NCBI GenBank assembly: GCA_003550325.1
Contig: QKWP01000436.1
Location: 206,168 to 270,167, forward strand
Length of the DNA: 64,000 nucleotides
Direction: 5' to 3'
From: Gigaspora rosea
Taxonomy: Eukaryota > Glomeromycota > Glomeromycetes > Diversisporales > Gigasporaceae
The position numbers were made by a program, and so were the translations under genes. The notes under the pieces are model-generated. The model was not told the DNA's origin. It saw nothing but the letters and a program-made list of their open reading frames with translations, and made no database searches. Shown here piece by piece: positions 1 through 12,884 of this stretch; the stretch's first letter is position 1, and the number at the start of each line of letters is the position of its first letter.

Positions 1-360
1 ATCATTTTTTTTTATCTATTTATTTTGATTTGTTTTTATTTTTGATGTTTTTTTTTACTTTATTTTTTTTATTTTATTTTCGTTTTTTTTTTATTTTCAA
101 TTTTTTTTTTGATCTTTTTCTTTTCTTTTTTATTTTTTTTATTTTATTTTCATGTTTCAATTCTTTTTGATCTTTTTCTTTTTTATTTTTGGTTTGCTTT
201 TTCTTATTTATTATTTTATTTTATTTTTTTTCATTCTTTATTTTTATACAGTATTATCGGTTTAATTTTTTCTTTATTATATTTTATTATTTTTTTACAT
301 TTTTTTCTATTTATTTTTTTATTTATTTTATTTTATTTATTTTTATTTAATATTTATTTT
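1..360. repeat. T-rich low-complexity block
   Basis: Nearly pure T with scattered A, G and C on the plus strand. The poly-Phe reading frame here is a product of composition and not a gene. The block ends at a short TCTAGATCTAGATTAGATCT motif that recurs at 28.48 kb at the edge of another T-rich block, so the two are probably members of one repeat family. Confidence 0.8.
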
Positions 361-2486
361 TAGTCTAGATCTAGATTAGATCTACGGCGATTTTTTTTCC
401 ATACCCGTATATAACTTCTTAAATCTTTGTTTTTTATATTACTTACTAAACCTTTACTTAAATTATTTTTATATAGCTTATTAAACTTTCGCTTAAATAA
501 TTTTATATATAACTTATTAAACTTTTGCTTAGAATTTTTTTATATAACTTAACGAATTATCTTATATATTAATATAATTAAGCAAAAAAACTTGAAAAAA
601 ACGTTAGATTCGAGTAAATTAGTTTGTCAAGGTAAAATCGTCGATATTATCGTTATGTTTTTTGTATTTCATCTTCGTTAGTGCTAGGTCGCTGGGTCAT
701 TGTAGGTGATAATGAAGTCTTTTTACAGTTGTAATGTTGGCTAGTGGACCGTATTCGGTTAACCAGGTTTTCTTTTTTTCTCTTTTTTATAGTTGCATCG
801 TTAGGCATCATCATTTGCTGGTCGTGATTAGTGTGTCTTCAGGATATCTCTTGGATTCATTGTAGATTGGTACTGTTGTGGTTTCTTCGACGCATTTCTT
901 TGGCGATGTGTTTCTTTAACAAATAGTGGTGGATTTCTTCGTGATGCAATGACAGTTAGTTTAGAGACAGTATAGCAAAGTAGGTTAGATTACGATCGGG
1001 TTAGTAGTAAAGTTAGTATAAAGTATATGATTGTGGTTAGTAGTAAGGTTAGGATAAGGGTACAATTAGGGTTAATGGTTAGGTTATATAATTACGTTTG
1101 TTAGTTTTATAAATTTTTTTGTGCAATGACAGTTAAAAAATATTCGTTATACAATATAAATAAATTAATAAAAATTACATTTTACCTAGTATGTTAATAG
1201 TTAGTGTTAACAATAATAAATATTTTTATAAAATCGATTTGCAATATAATAGAAAACTCAATTAGCAATACCTTTTTTGAAATAAAAATTTTACACTTAA
1301 GCATTGAAGTTGCTGACTGGACCAAAGAATATAAAATTGGTCTTATAGGGACCAGAATAGACTGATCCATCCCTAGTTCTAGCATAATGGGCTTTTATTC
1401 TGATTAAAAAGTAAACCAAAATAGTATTATTTCGTGGTTAAATTTTAGAAATTACAATAATTTATTACTTGGATCTGATAGTTATCGTTAAACAGTTATA
1501 ATTTTTTTTTTACCCGGGTTAAATATAATTTATATAATAATTGTTAATAACCTATCTATTCTAACCAATTTATGAAATTTAAAAAAGCTTTATTACGGTA
1601 ATTTTGAAACGCTTACTAAAGATCTAACTACCAAAAAAACTTTTTGTTTATTTTTATATAATATTTTTCTTATCTACAACTTAATATAAACGACAACTTA
1701 TTCTTATAATATAAGTGACAATTTAATTTAAAAAAACACTATGGCTGATTATTCCTCTATTTTCACAATTATTTTAACTGAATAGAACAAAAGGTGTTTC
1801 TGAATATATGCGGTGTATATATACATCTTAGTGATTTTACCAATCGGATTAAAGCCTGCTAAGCTAGTATTACCGTATTACGCGTTCCTTGAATTTTTAG
1901 ATAGTTGATAGATTGTATTACGCGTTCCGTGAATTTTTCGTTATTCGAACTGATCCGGAAAAAAGCAAACGGTTACACACATTTGTATTATTATATTAAA
2001 GATTACCGCCTAAACACTTTTTTTTCACACTTAATATACTTTACACCATACTCAACCACTATTGCCACAAATTAAGTGTTATTCGAATATTTCTTATTAC
2101 CTAAGACTACATTAGCCATAGGAATAAAACTTTGAAAAACCCGTCAAAAAAACTTCAAAAAAAGTCTTATGAGCCTACTTAACTATTTACTATTTAGTTA
2201 CTAGTAAATATACGGCATTAGCAAAACTCCCTGGGGAATCTGATTATATCTGATTAAATTCGCCAACTACTAGTAAAGCGAAAAACCAACGTATTCTGAA
2301 AATTATTTAATCGTAGGTGGCATGCTCAGCCACTTGTCATATGAGCGATTACACTTTCATATAGAAAGTACTTTAAAACTAATATAATAATTTGTGTAAC
2401 AATCTACATTCAGTTGTATCACGTTGGCCAATCAAAACGACTTTCCATCATGCTGCGACTCCGGTTGGTTGATTTATACGAAATGG
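361..2486. other. Intergenic, no gene recognised
   Basis: No coding region was recognised on either strand. Around 1010-1080 there is a run of degenerate GTTAGG/TTAGGGTTA motifs. A short direct duplication (GTATTACGCGTTCC followed by TGAATTTTT) occurs near 1872 and again near 1914. The rest is unremarkable AT-rich sequence. Confidence 0.6.
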
Positions 2487-2723
2487 CACGTGGGCAGGGA
2501 CTGTTAAAAATTTGGATCCAAATTTTTCCAAATTTTGGCCTTTAATTGTAAAATTTCCAAATTTTGGCACCTAGCCAAATTTTTTCAAATTTCGGCCCAC
2601 AATTATCCAAATGATATCCAAATTTTGGTCGATTTTGGAATTCATGTGATCTGTGACCTATGTTTAACCAATCAGAGCGTGTGTAATACCACATAGAGAG
2701 GTGTGAAATTAACAACTTACCGT

Positions 2724-3078
2724 TAGAGACCCGTAAAAATTTTTTGTGTTATACGAAATCTTTATTTGCGTTATTGCAAAAATTTGTATTAATTTGCAAT
2801 AATAAATTAACTGCATTAATTTGCGATTTTTCAAAAATCATCAAAAATTTATCCAAAATTTTGTTTTGACCTTTCTAGTCTTTTTATGTTCATTCATTTT
2901 CTCTTTCAGAAATGACAGAATCTTAACAGTTTCTGCATAATATCCGACACCAGTAGCCAATCAAATTTATAGAATATCACGTGAAGTTTACTCTTAAAAA
3001 TTTGGTTTAATTTGCATAATTAATATAAATTTGCATTAAATTTGTATTAATTTATATACAAATTTTTACGGGTCTCTG
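2724..3078. mobile_element. Nested hAT-type MITE inside the 2.5-3.6 kb element
   Basis: A 355-bp element with inverted ends TAGAGACCCGTAAAAATTT and AAATTTTTACGGGTCTCTG, flanked by a perfect 8-bp duplication CTTACCGT at 2716-2723 and 3079-3086. It carries no coding sequence. Its position inside another element shows that it inserted later. Confidence 0.85.
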
Positions 3079-3080
3079 CT

Positions 3081-3252
3081 TACCGTATTTCTGCGACATG
3101 TGTACTCGGATGATAAATAATGTAAATCAATTTTTAAGATTCTATTTATATGTGCATGTGATGTAAATAATTGTGTAATTCATGTCATTTTTAATTTTTC
3201 ACTATGTGAAAAATTGCATCACACCGGGTACACATGTCGCAGAAATACGGTA
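3081..3252. repeat. 25-bp inverted repeat within the outer element
   Basis: Positions 3081-3105 and 3228-3252 are perfect reverse complements, starting TACCGTATTTCTGCG, and are separated by about 120 bp of AT-rich sequence. The left arm starts inside the target duplication of the nested MITE, so the MITE landed at the base of this hairpin. Confidence 0.8.
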
Positions 3253-3849
3253 AATTTCAGCCAATTTTAAAATTCACGTAATTTGGCCAATAAAAATAGC
3301 TCGCGATATCATTGTATATGAACTTGTGTTCAGATGATTTGACCGATAACATTTTGGCTTGTGATTGACCAATCAAACCGCAAGTTCAACTTTATTGTTA
3401 CGTAGTAATTTCATTATTTGATTGGTCGACAATGCTTTTTTTCTTGAAAATAATCCAAATAATTCCAAATTTTTAAATTTTTTATCTAAATTTTGCCCAA
3501 ATATTTCTTGATACCCAAATTAATTTTTGCAATTTGATATCCAAATTTTTGACAGTCCCTGCACGTGGGTACATGGATTTAGAAACCCCACTTTTTGGGT
3601 GAATTACATGTGTGTTTTTATGTAAACGCATCCGTAGTATTGTATTATGAATAAAGTGGATACGCGGCAGGCGCACTTCTCACATTAATTATGATATATA
3701 AACTCCTTCTATTTGATTTTTGCTCACAAAAATTTTTCATCAATCCTTATTATCACATAATATACCCATTAATTCATATAGCTGCTTTTTTATATACACG
3801 TTTGTAATTAAAAAACATTAATGTAGGTATATTTTATAGTGACAGTTAA

Positions 3850-4126
3850 ATTGCTTTTGTAACCGCCAAGGACCACTCGGCTTTCAATCCTAGGACATAA
3901 TGGTAGGCAGATGATGCACCTTTATACAAAGACCTACTGATTCTAAAGAATGAATTAGTTATCTTTGTCTACGTTATGATTTGACATGGTTGATTTGAGA
4001 ATGCACGGTGGTTCAAGAACATCAATACTATGTCAATTCTAGGAAGGTCTGTCAATTCAAGAGAATGAATTGGTTATTTTTTGTTTGATTTTGTGGTTTT
4101 GCAGATTGGTTATTTACAAAAGCAAT
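3850..4126. mobile_element. Small inverted-repeat element flanked by TTAA
   Basis: The ends ATTGCTTTTGTAA and TTACAAAAGCAAT are inverted repeats and are flanked by TTAA on both sides (3846-3849 and 4127-4130). A TTAA target is typical of piggyBac-type elements, but four bases in AT-rich DNA is weak evidence, so the superfamily is an inference. It contains two diverged copies of a segment with AGAATGAATTAGTTAT and no ORF. Confidence 0.5.
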
Positions 4127-4251
4127 TTAATGATTAATGAAATATGTCTACTTAATACATAATTAATTTTTTTTTTTTTTTTTGCAATCGCATATTTAGG
4201 ATATAAAAGATAAAACTTAAGGTTGCAAGTCGTTTTTACCAAAGATCATTC

Positions 4252-4812
4252 GTCCTCGTCGTTGTCCTGGGTATTATTTAGTTAATTTTAAATAATAGCT
4301 GACAGATGTTTTTGTTATGCATTTCCGATAATTATTATACTAATTACTATTTCTTTAATAATTGTTTCTCTTACTAGAACGTCATCATTAATATCGTTGT
4401 ATTTTGGTAATATTTGAAGTCGTATCAAGCAACGAAGTTTTTATTATGTTTTAGGTTTAGGCAGTTTTGTTAGATTTTGGTTGGTGCTGTTGTATTTTGT
4501 TCTTTATAGGTCATTGATTAAGTTGCATTTGGTTGCTGCTGGAGCATCTTTATTGGTACAGGCGATTAGATCGTGTTGTTGGTGCTGGTGGTCAGGTCTT
4601 GTCCTATGTCATTGATGCTGGTATAGATCTTGCCGATTATGTGTTGTTGGTGGGGTTTTTTTTTGGTAGCTTTCTTTTGATGTATACTTCTTTTAGGTTT
4701 TAGTTTGTTTTTTTTTATAGTATTATTTTGTTGGGCTCAGTAGTTTTTTTTTTTTTTACTCGCTAGGATTTGTAATATAAAATTTTAATTATCACCGATT
4801 AATAAAGTTTTT
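4252..4812 (+). repeat. Dispersed repeat, copy 1 (other copy near 51.8 kb)
   Basis: From CCTCGTCG onward this stretch matches 51841-52303 through several shared blocks: the CCTGGGTATTATTTAGTT block, the ACTAGAACGTCATC block, a TATCAAGCA then CGAAGTTTTTATTA block, and a TTTACTCGCTAGGATTTG block near the 3' end. It is T/G-rich on the plus strand and has no ORF. The nature of the element is unknown. Confidence 0.7.
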
Positions 4813-6119
4813 TGTCAACTTACATTGTGTAAGCGAATAGGTTTTGTAAGGTCATAGTATACTACAATATTATTTCAAATACATATATTAAACTGTTGGT
4901 TTCACGCCTATACGATAACTAGAGTAAATAAGGAATAACATTATTCAACGCGTTTAATTAATCTTTTCAAAGTAACGAAAAATTAAACCCTTGCTTATGG
5001 TTAGGGTAAAGGTGGGTTTTGAGACTAGGGTGAGGTATAGTTTATACCAACTCATAATCGAAATTTTAAGGAAATTTTAAGATATTGGTTGGTTTCTATA
5101 TTACTCGCTCACAAATAGTAATTGCCTTTTTAAAAAACATTTGCTAAAATTATCGTGGATGAAATGAAACAAGTAGCATGATAATAAGCCTTAATTGTAA
5201 GAATGTGAAATAGAAACAATCGTTATCTCTTACTTGTTAAATAAATTAAACACAATGAAAAAAAAAGATCACAACTATTTTAGTTTTTTTATCTTTCTTG
5301 GTCTCTCCTTTGATCAATTAAGTTTCTGTCCACCAAAAGATTCTGCTCTTGATGCGTTAATTTCTGGTGTTGGGTAGTATTAATATATTTTATAAAAACC
5401 AAATTTAATATACCGGTATTTTTACCTTATGAAGCTTATGCTTGTTTGTAAATGAGTCACAAACACAATTGTTACACATTATATAAAAAAAAATTAGCTA
5501 CGTATATATTTTTTTCTGTTAATATATACCATGAAAATCTGAATAACATACATACACATAAAGGATTCTAGAACAACAGGGTCTATCAAAAATTTTCTGA
5601 TATTTTTAGTGATTTTTGAAATTTATCAAAATAAAGATGATTTTTTTTGTTAAAAAATTACATTATACCTAATTTCATAAGGTAGTAATGCATCACGCTA
5701 TGATTATGCAATCAAAAGTTTTTTTATTTCTTGTAACTTGGTATCTTTTTGTTTTTTTTGGCAAATACCAAAATATAAATCCCCAGAATTAGATTCTTTT
5801 TTACAAAATTATATAAAAATGGGATATCATCGATCCCAGGCAAAGAATTCGCATCTATTGCATAATTTGACCTCGATCGCATGCATAATTTACCCTATCG
5901 CGTCGCATAATCCTGGACACCCTAATTCGGGTATTATTGGAGTAAATGACTGGTCTTCTTAAACATGTAATCTGTTTTTTCTTTTTTTTTCGCTAAGATT
6001 AAATAAATAAAATAATTTTTGTGTATCCCTGGCCACGTGTATATATTTACATATTCGTATAGCAAAAACAGATTACGCGTTTAACAGCCAATCGTATCTG
6101 ATATGATACCACAATATAA
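4813..6119. other. Intergenic, nothing recognised
   Basis: AT-rich sequence without a supportable gene or clear element. The 74-codon open frame near 5.74-5.96 kb has no recognisable protein features and looks accidental. Confidence 0.5.
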
Positions 6120-7880
6120 TTTTAATGTGTGTTTAACCAACGATTAAAATCACAATAAGTTCAATGCAAGCCAATTCAACCTTAACTATATACTGTATGG
6201 CACCGGAATAGCAAGTAAGCTCTGAGCAGAATTTTTGCAGTGACTTATGATTTAATTCAAATGCAAATTAACTTAACCTTTAACTACAAATCCTGTAATG
6301 CAGCATCGAATAAGTTCTAAAGCAACTTATGATGATATTACTAGAATATCAAATAAGTTTTGTACCAATTTTTTTTTTACAGTAACTTCCGATAGGAATC
6401 AAGCTAATTCCAACGCAGGCCAACTCAGAATCTTTTACAGTAACTCACAAGTTCAACGCAAACCAACTCAACCTTAACCATATACTGTGTGTTACCAGAA
6501 TTAAGCTCTGTAGCAAAATTTTTACAGTAATATATAATAGAAATCGTGGTAATTCCAATGCAAGTAACAAAATCGGAATCACAATACATTCAACGCAAAC
6601 CAACTCAACCTTACCCATATATTGTGTGTTACCAGGTAAGCTCTATAGCAGAATTTTTACAGTACTTTATAATAGAAGTAACAATAATTCTAATACAAAT
6701 TAACTTAACCTTTAACTACAAATATTGTATGTGACTACAACTTCGATAGTTCAAAGCAAAATTACATTTTCGTTTTGGCCATTTACATTTCTATAAATGC
6801 AAGTAGCTGGAGACTTCATTTATGTGATGGAAGGCTACTCACCTTATTATGGACCATTAAACTGCAAAATAATCTTTACAAAGGCAACATATTTCAAGTA
6901 AAAGGAACGGAATTTTTTATTCTTGGTAGGGTTGCAAAGCCCATATTAGCACCCGGTCCTACAATTGAAAGGTGTGTGATCTTACAGCAACTTGCGATAG
7001 AAATTACGATAATTTCCAACTCAACCTTTAAGTATATATTGATATTATTAGAATTTCAAGTAAGTTTTGTAACAATTTTTTTTTTTAACAGTGCCTCGCG
7101 ATAGGGATCATGATAATTCCAATACAGGCTAACTCAACCTTTAATTACATAACTGTACTAGAATTTTTTACAGTAACTTACTACAGAAATCACGATAATT
7201 CCAATGCAAACTAACTCAACTATACCTGTGTATCACCTGAGTAGTAAAACGATAAAAATCACAATAAGTCTAACGAAAACCAACTCAGCCTTATAGCAGG
7301 TAAGACCATAGAAGAATTTTTATGATATAAGTTGCAATAGTTCTAATGCAAATTAACTTTTACTGTGTAGTAAAGGTGCACCGGAAGTTCAAAGTACTGC
7401 AATAGCGAAGAAGTTCAGTAACAGAAACAGAATTTTTACACGATAATTCTAACGTAGATTAATTCAAACTTTAGTTACATACTGGTATTAACTGGTATTA
7501 CTGAAATTTTGTAGTAAGTTTCGTAACAGAATTTTTTTTTTGGTAACTCATAATAGAAATCACAATAATTTCAATATTAACCAAATATTTGTATTGAAAA
7601 TTTTTTTACTAATGACCTTGCCAATCTTATACTAGAAATAAATATTATAAAAATACTGTACCGCCTTGTTTGACCTCGCAAAGATGCATGATATTTATGA
7701 TGATCTGATTCGAAAAAGTTCAAATTCAAGAAATAAAAATCATGATAATTCCAATGCAACTAACTCAACCTTAACCACATACTATGTATTACCGGAATAG
7801 CAAGTAAGCTTTGTACATAGCAAATGTTTGGCAGTAACTCACAACGATAATTTCAATACAAACTAACTTGATCTTTAATT
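6120..7880. repeat. Diverged satellite-like tandem repeat
   Basis: The same set of words recurs about a dozen times at irregular spacing of roughly 100 bp: CCAATGCAAACTAACTCAACC, a CATATACTGTGT block, GAATTTTTACAGTAACT and ATAGAAATCACGATAATT. Single copies differ by substitutions and indels. The open frames across 6.5-7.1 kb are by-products of the repeat. Confidence 0.8.
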
Positions 7881-8079
7881 ACATATACATTGCAATAGAA
7901 AGAAGTTCAAGATTAGAATTTTATAGCGACTTTCATGATAATTCCAATATTAAAGATCTAAATAGTCAAAATATATTATTATATACAGTATATAGTTTGT
8001 TTGTAGAATTTTTAAAAATTTTTGTATATTTATATTTAATATTTTATTTTTAATAAATTTATCATAGATTAATTTGTAA

Positions 8080-8870
8080 TAGATATTTCATGGGCTGTTG
8101 TGAATATCATGGATTAGCACTGGTAATTAGGGTCCGTACCCATTATTTGGTAAGCCCAGCCCGAACTTGCCCAAATTTATTATGGGTTTGATAGATTACC
8201 TGACAATGTAACATACATTGTAAGTTACATCGTAAGTTATATGATCTCGGGTAGTAAATTTACGGTAATTTTACCAAAATACATAAAGTGTTAAAGCAGG
8301 CCAGCATTAAGAAATCTGACCAGCATTAAAATGAAATTTTAGGCTAAAAGCTAAAGCGGGCCAACTTTAAAAATATTGGCCAGCATTAGATTAGTGTAAT
8401 ATATGTAAGTTACATAAGTTACGTAAGTTAAATCTAACTTACGTAAGCTAGAATAACTTACCATAAGTTATACAACCCTAGGGTTTGAAAATTTGAGCCC
8501 AGACCCGGCCCGATTTTAAAATTTACTATAGTTACAAGAGGCTAAATCGGGCCTAAGCGTCCGTTATTTATGAGCTAACCCAGTATTGCCCAAATTGATT
8601 ATGGGCCTAAAAATCTTGGTCCAAACCTGGACCTATAAAATTTAGATATAAATTTTTTACAAAAAATCTAAAATTTGAAGTATCAACTAAAATTGTCTAA
8701 TTTTTAAACTTAAGAGAATTTATTTCTAAAATTATCAAATTTAACTAAAATTTTCTAAAAATTTCCATATTACATTATAGTTTGTGATATATAGAAATAA
8801 GATTATGCATATAGAATATTTCAGAATTTTGAAATATTTCAGAATTTTACAATTCTGGCCCACACTAGCA
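8080..8870. repeat. Decayed repeat with palindromic TAAGTTA cluster
   Basis: Between 8205 and 8480 the words ACATAAGTTACGTAAGTTA and their reverse complements cluster. They are bordered on both sides by GC-richer segments with GCCCAGCCCGA, CCCAGACCCGGCCCG and TTGCCCAAATTTATTATGGG-like sequence. The GC-rich edges in roughly inverted order suggest an old inverted-repeat transposon, but no target duplication could be fixed. Confidence 0.5.
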
Positions 8871-8885
8871 GCAAACTACTATAGT

Positions 8886-10130
8886 TAGTGTTCTGCAAAA
8901 GATTCGGGTCCAGTCCAGGTCCGTTCTGGTCCAGTCGACAGACTGGACCCAGACCCATGAGTATACGGACCCGACCCATATTTAGGTCTGTCCAGGTAAT
9001 ACCCGGTCCGGTCTATTATTTTTTTAACAATAAATGACGTAGTGTATTATATTGTAAATTTAATGGCATTCGCACCTGATAAATACAAGGGAATGGATGC
9101 ATATAGGGACTTTGCATGTTACAGCTTCACATTGATGTAACGCTCCTGTCACATAAAATTCTAACTTTTAAAGTACAATACCTGATATTTTCTCATGGTC
9201 GTCACTTTGGATTTTCAGTCCATATTATTTATAATAGCTGTGTTTTTTGGCATAAACAATGAATTGTTTGAATATAGGAATTATATTCGTGTTTTAAGTT
9301 GCAATTTTAACTACAAGACCACCACCCAAAAATTCCTTACAGCATATATGAATCATTATATTATACATCAACGCAAGAATAATTGAATTTCTTTATATAT
9401 TTAACTGATTTCCTTAATATAAATTAATTCGAAAGTTATAAAAATGCTATGACGTTAAATTAACTAGACGAAAGCGGCATTTTAGTTTTAACCAAATTCT
9501 AATCTGCGCCAATGCTTTAAAATGTTTTTTATAATGTTAAAAAACCTCAAAACTGTTTAAACCGTTTTTTTTTCATCTCTAATAGTAACAAATAAATATT
9601 TTCTTTGCAGTAAATAAATTATTATGTTCTTTAAGTAGTCTATAAACTCTTCTTCATAAATAAAATAGTTTAAAATTGTTAAATAAAATCAAGATTATAA
9701 GGAATAAATGACTATTAATTTTATGCCGATTGCAATTTTATTAATGAAACTAGTCAATTAATAATTGGCATAAGTTGAGAAATAACACAGAACATATATA
9801 TAAATATCATATCTGCTGATTAAATTAAGCTTTAATTAAATATGCGCTAAATGGATTCGGAATCACCTTTCAAAATTTTTTACTGATTTGAGTGAATTTA
9901 AAATTTTATTTCAATGTAAGTGTATTTAGAATCAACTTAAATTGATTCTAAATACCAAGGTTCTATTCCGATGTACAACAATACAATTCCTTTGAAGAAT
10001 TTTATGGACCCGGACCAGACCCGAACCTTTGTTATAAAGAGACGCACCTTTAATTTAGATCCGGATTGGTTTCCGAACTGGATCCGGATCTTCAAAAATA
10101 CTCACCCGGTCCAGTTCTTGCAGAACACTA
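8886..10130. mobile_element. hAT-type non-autonomous element with 8-bp TSD
   Basis: Ends TAGTGTTCTGCAA and TTGCAGAACACTA are perfect inverted repeats, flanked by a perfect 8-bp duplication ACTATAGT at 8878-8885 and 10131-10138. Subterminal regions on both sides hold clusters of GGACC, GACCCGG and GGTCCAG words, which resemble the repeated subterminal binding sites seen in hAT elements. The 1.2-kb interior encodes no transposase. The small open frames inside (9.2 kb and 9.97 kb) have no recognisable products. Confidence 0.85.
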
Positions 10131-10250
10131 ACTATAGTGCAAGCCTATGTGAGTAATACATATTTTATTTTTAATAAAAATTTTATACAAGCTTATTTAA
10201 ATAATTTCTAAAATATATAGCACCTGACTAGTTTGTATTGAATATTGTTA

Positions 10251-11040
10251 GGGGCTTCCAGAAATTATAATATTTTGTTACTAATAAATTTCATAGTTTT
10301 TATTTATGAAATTGATAATAACTATTGCTCTACTGGACCAATTTTAGATAATTTAACTACCAAAATGTTCGTCTCACTGAGATGATTCTAACAGGCCAAA
10401 AATCGTTAAAATCTAATTACAGGATCCCAAGATTATTCAATTTTTGTGTAATTTTATAGTGATTTTTTAGAATTACTAAGTAAATTTCTTTAATATTGAA
10501 TAATTTTTGATCCACTAGCAATTTTGGGTAATTTAACTACCGAAATGTTCATCTCAGTGAGTCAATTCTAACAAGCCCAAAATCACCAAATTTTAATCAC
10601 AGGATTCCAAAATCAATAAAAATTTTATTGATTGTCTAACAATACAAAAATCTTTATCGATTTTGGAATCCTGTAATTAGAATTTAGCGATTTTGGGCTT
10701 GTTAGAATTCTCTTACTAAGATGAACATTTTGGCAGTTAAATTATCCAAAACAGACCAGTGGATCAAAAGTTATTCAATATTAAAGAAATTTACTTAGTA
10801 ACTATTAAAACCTGTGATTAGATTTTAACAATGTTGGACTTGTTAGAATCATCTTAGCAAGATAAACATTTTGGTAGTTAAATCATCTAAATTGGTTCAG
10901 TAGGACAATAGTTATTAATAATTTTATAATTTTATACTTTTGGTCAGAATTATAAAAATTTGACCAGAATTATAATTATAATCTGATATTTTCGGAACCC
11001 ACCCACCCACCAAAAAATTACGTAATTTCTGAAAGCTCCC
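10251..11040. mobile_element. PIF/Harbinger-like MITE, internally palindromic
   Basis: Ends GGGGCTTCCAGAAATTA and TAATTTCTGAAAGCTCCC are inverted repeats flanked by TTA on both sides (10248-10250, 11041-11043), fitting the TWA target of PIF/Harbinger elements. The interior is a set of four related segments, two in each orientation, built on a GATTTTGGGCTTGTTAGAAT core and a GAACATTTTGGTAGTTAAAT core, so the whole element can fold back on itself. A decayed relative lies at 33.06-33.48 kb. Confidence 0.7.
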
Positions 11041-11043
11041 TTA

Positions 11044-11888
11044 CTATAATCTAGAGATGTAACTAGTGCGATTTGATTTCTAATTATTTTTATATTGCAT
11101 TAAATCAAATTACAAGCTTTTTTCTTTTAATACATTTTTTAAAAAAATAAATTTATAAAAATTTCTAAATTAAATTAAAATTTAACAAAATTTATTAAAA
11201 TTAAAATTTATTTAAATATTTGAATAAATATATACAATGCACCCAGTGATATGCTAATTCATCACACACATATATAAATATAGTTTGTAGATTCGTATAA
11301 CAAATGTTCTATATAACAAAAGTATAAATTAATATAAGATTAGGGTAAGGGTTAGTATTAGAAATTAAAGTATATACAAAATTTTACAAGAAATTTTTTT
11401 TGTTAGAGCGTAAAAGATGGTTAAATAAATAAAATTTTTTAATATTACAAATTTTAGAAAATTTCAAAATTTCTTTATTTTGTTATACAAAGAAAATTTT
11501 TACATTATATCTGATCTTCAAATTTAATTGGTAAATTGTTGAGGTGCAATAGGACCCTGGACATCTCTCATATAGGTCATAACTGATCTGCACAAATTTA
11601 AAGTTGTTGCTACCTTTAAAATCAAGTAAATTTGCTAAAAATTCAATTATTATATAAAGTTTTTATAGTAATTTGCTAAAAACTAAATTATTATATTTAA
11701 ATAGTACTCTTGGGTTTAGGTGCTCTAAAAAAATTTTGTTAGCATATAAAAATATATTTACTAGTGAAAATTCAAGAAAAGATGCTTAATTTTGGATTTT
11801 TTGATCAAAAAAACAAAAATTAGATACTATCTTTCAAATTTTTAAGAAATATAAAAGTAAATATACTAGCATAATGTATTTTTATGTA
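11044..11888. other. Intergenic, nothing recognised
   Basis: Very AT-rich. Around 11.35-11.42 kb lies a copy of the dispersed AAGAAATTTTTTTTGTTAGAGC motif, also seen near 32.03, 37.96 and 47.88 kb. No gene was recognised. Confidence 0.5.
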
Positions 11889-12884
11889 CTAAATAAGTTT
11901 TATTTTATTTTATTTTTTTTTTAAGCGTCAAAGTACCCACTTTGGGAATTGGCTTTTATTCTAGATATATTAGACCTCAGCACCCTACACGGAGGGAAAT
12001 CCAATATTTGTACATTGATGAGAGTACAACTAGCCTCACCTGCAATTTTTGGTTGTCTATTTAAGTAGTCACCCAAAGGTTCTACCTAGTTGCCATACTT
12101 GCAACCCACATACTGGCGTTATCTATTTAAACCCTTGGATCTTCTGCCTCCTGCTGGTTCATCTTGTATTACCGGAACACTGTTCTGGATACTAACTGCA
12201 CCCTTAGGACTAGTTTATCCTCAATGGGAAACTTGGTAGAGCATTTTTCCATCCCACACAGATATTACCTACACTTTGGTAACATACGCATTCACTGAGG
12301 CGAACAACTTGCAGTCAGGGGTTATCTACAACCGCTATCATTACCTACTTTTGCCTTTATGAAGTTCACATGATCCCAGTACATTCCGATCTTCTTTTAG
12401 TTTCTTTCCCCGGAACTTTCTTTCTCCTGGTTGCTTTTCTACTTCCAATCCGAAGACCTGGAAGGGTTGGTCTGCCCTGGCGAACCCAGGAACTCTCACC
12501 CTTTGGTACATGATTTCACAATACATGTTCTTTTTCTCCGGTGCGATTCTGGTGGTCTGGTTGGCAGGGTCCGCTATAAACCCTTTTGTTGTAAGTCCGC
12601 TTCTGGTTAGTCTGAACCGGTTAGTCCCGTCTGATTTCTGTTTGGGTACCATTAAAAGTCAGCTACCTCTTTATTCGGGTCTTGCCAAGTATGGTTTCCT
12701 TTTGTCCCATGGTTCTGTACATAACACAGCGCCTGCACTTCCCAGGATCTATGCGCTCTATTCTGTGCATAACATAGCGCCAGAGCTCCCAATACAAGTT
12801 GGTATAACCCAGAAAACAGATTTGTACGCCTGAGCTCAAAGTTCAGATTATCATAACGCAAGTAAATTTTCAAAATTGTCTCTA

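Larger units (their letters stand above)
2495..3561. mobile_element. hAT-type non-autonomous element with 8-bp TSD
   Basis: The ends are inverted repeats: CAGGGACTGT then AAAAATTTGGAT at the left, mirrored by ATCCAAATTTTT then GACAGTCCCTG at the right. The element is flanked by a perfect 8-bp direct duplication CACGTGGG at 2487-2494 and 3562-3569. An 8-bp duplication with CAGGG-like ends is the hAT hallmark. At 1067 bp it has no transposase reading frame, so it would depend on an enzyme supplied elsewhere. The interior is rich in ATCCAAATTTTGG words and carries another complete element. Confidence 0.85.

Noticed and set aside
109-363. 84-codon poly-Phe/Leu open frame
   Set aside because: It is a direct product of T-rich low-complexity DNA and has no protein features.
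12341-12873. Three overlapping frames of 73-107 codons on both strands
   Set aside because: They overlap in opposite directions within a retroposon body of higher GC content and show no recognisable domain. Fewer stops are expected from composition.
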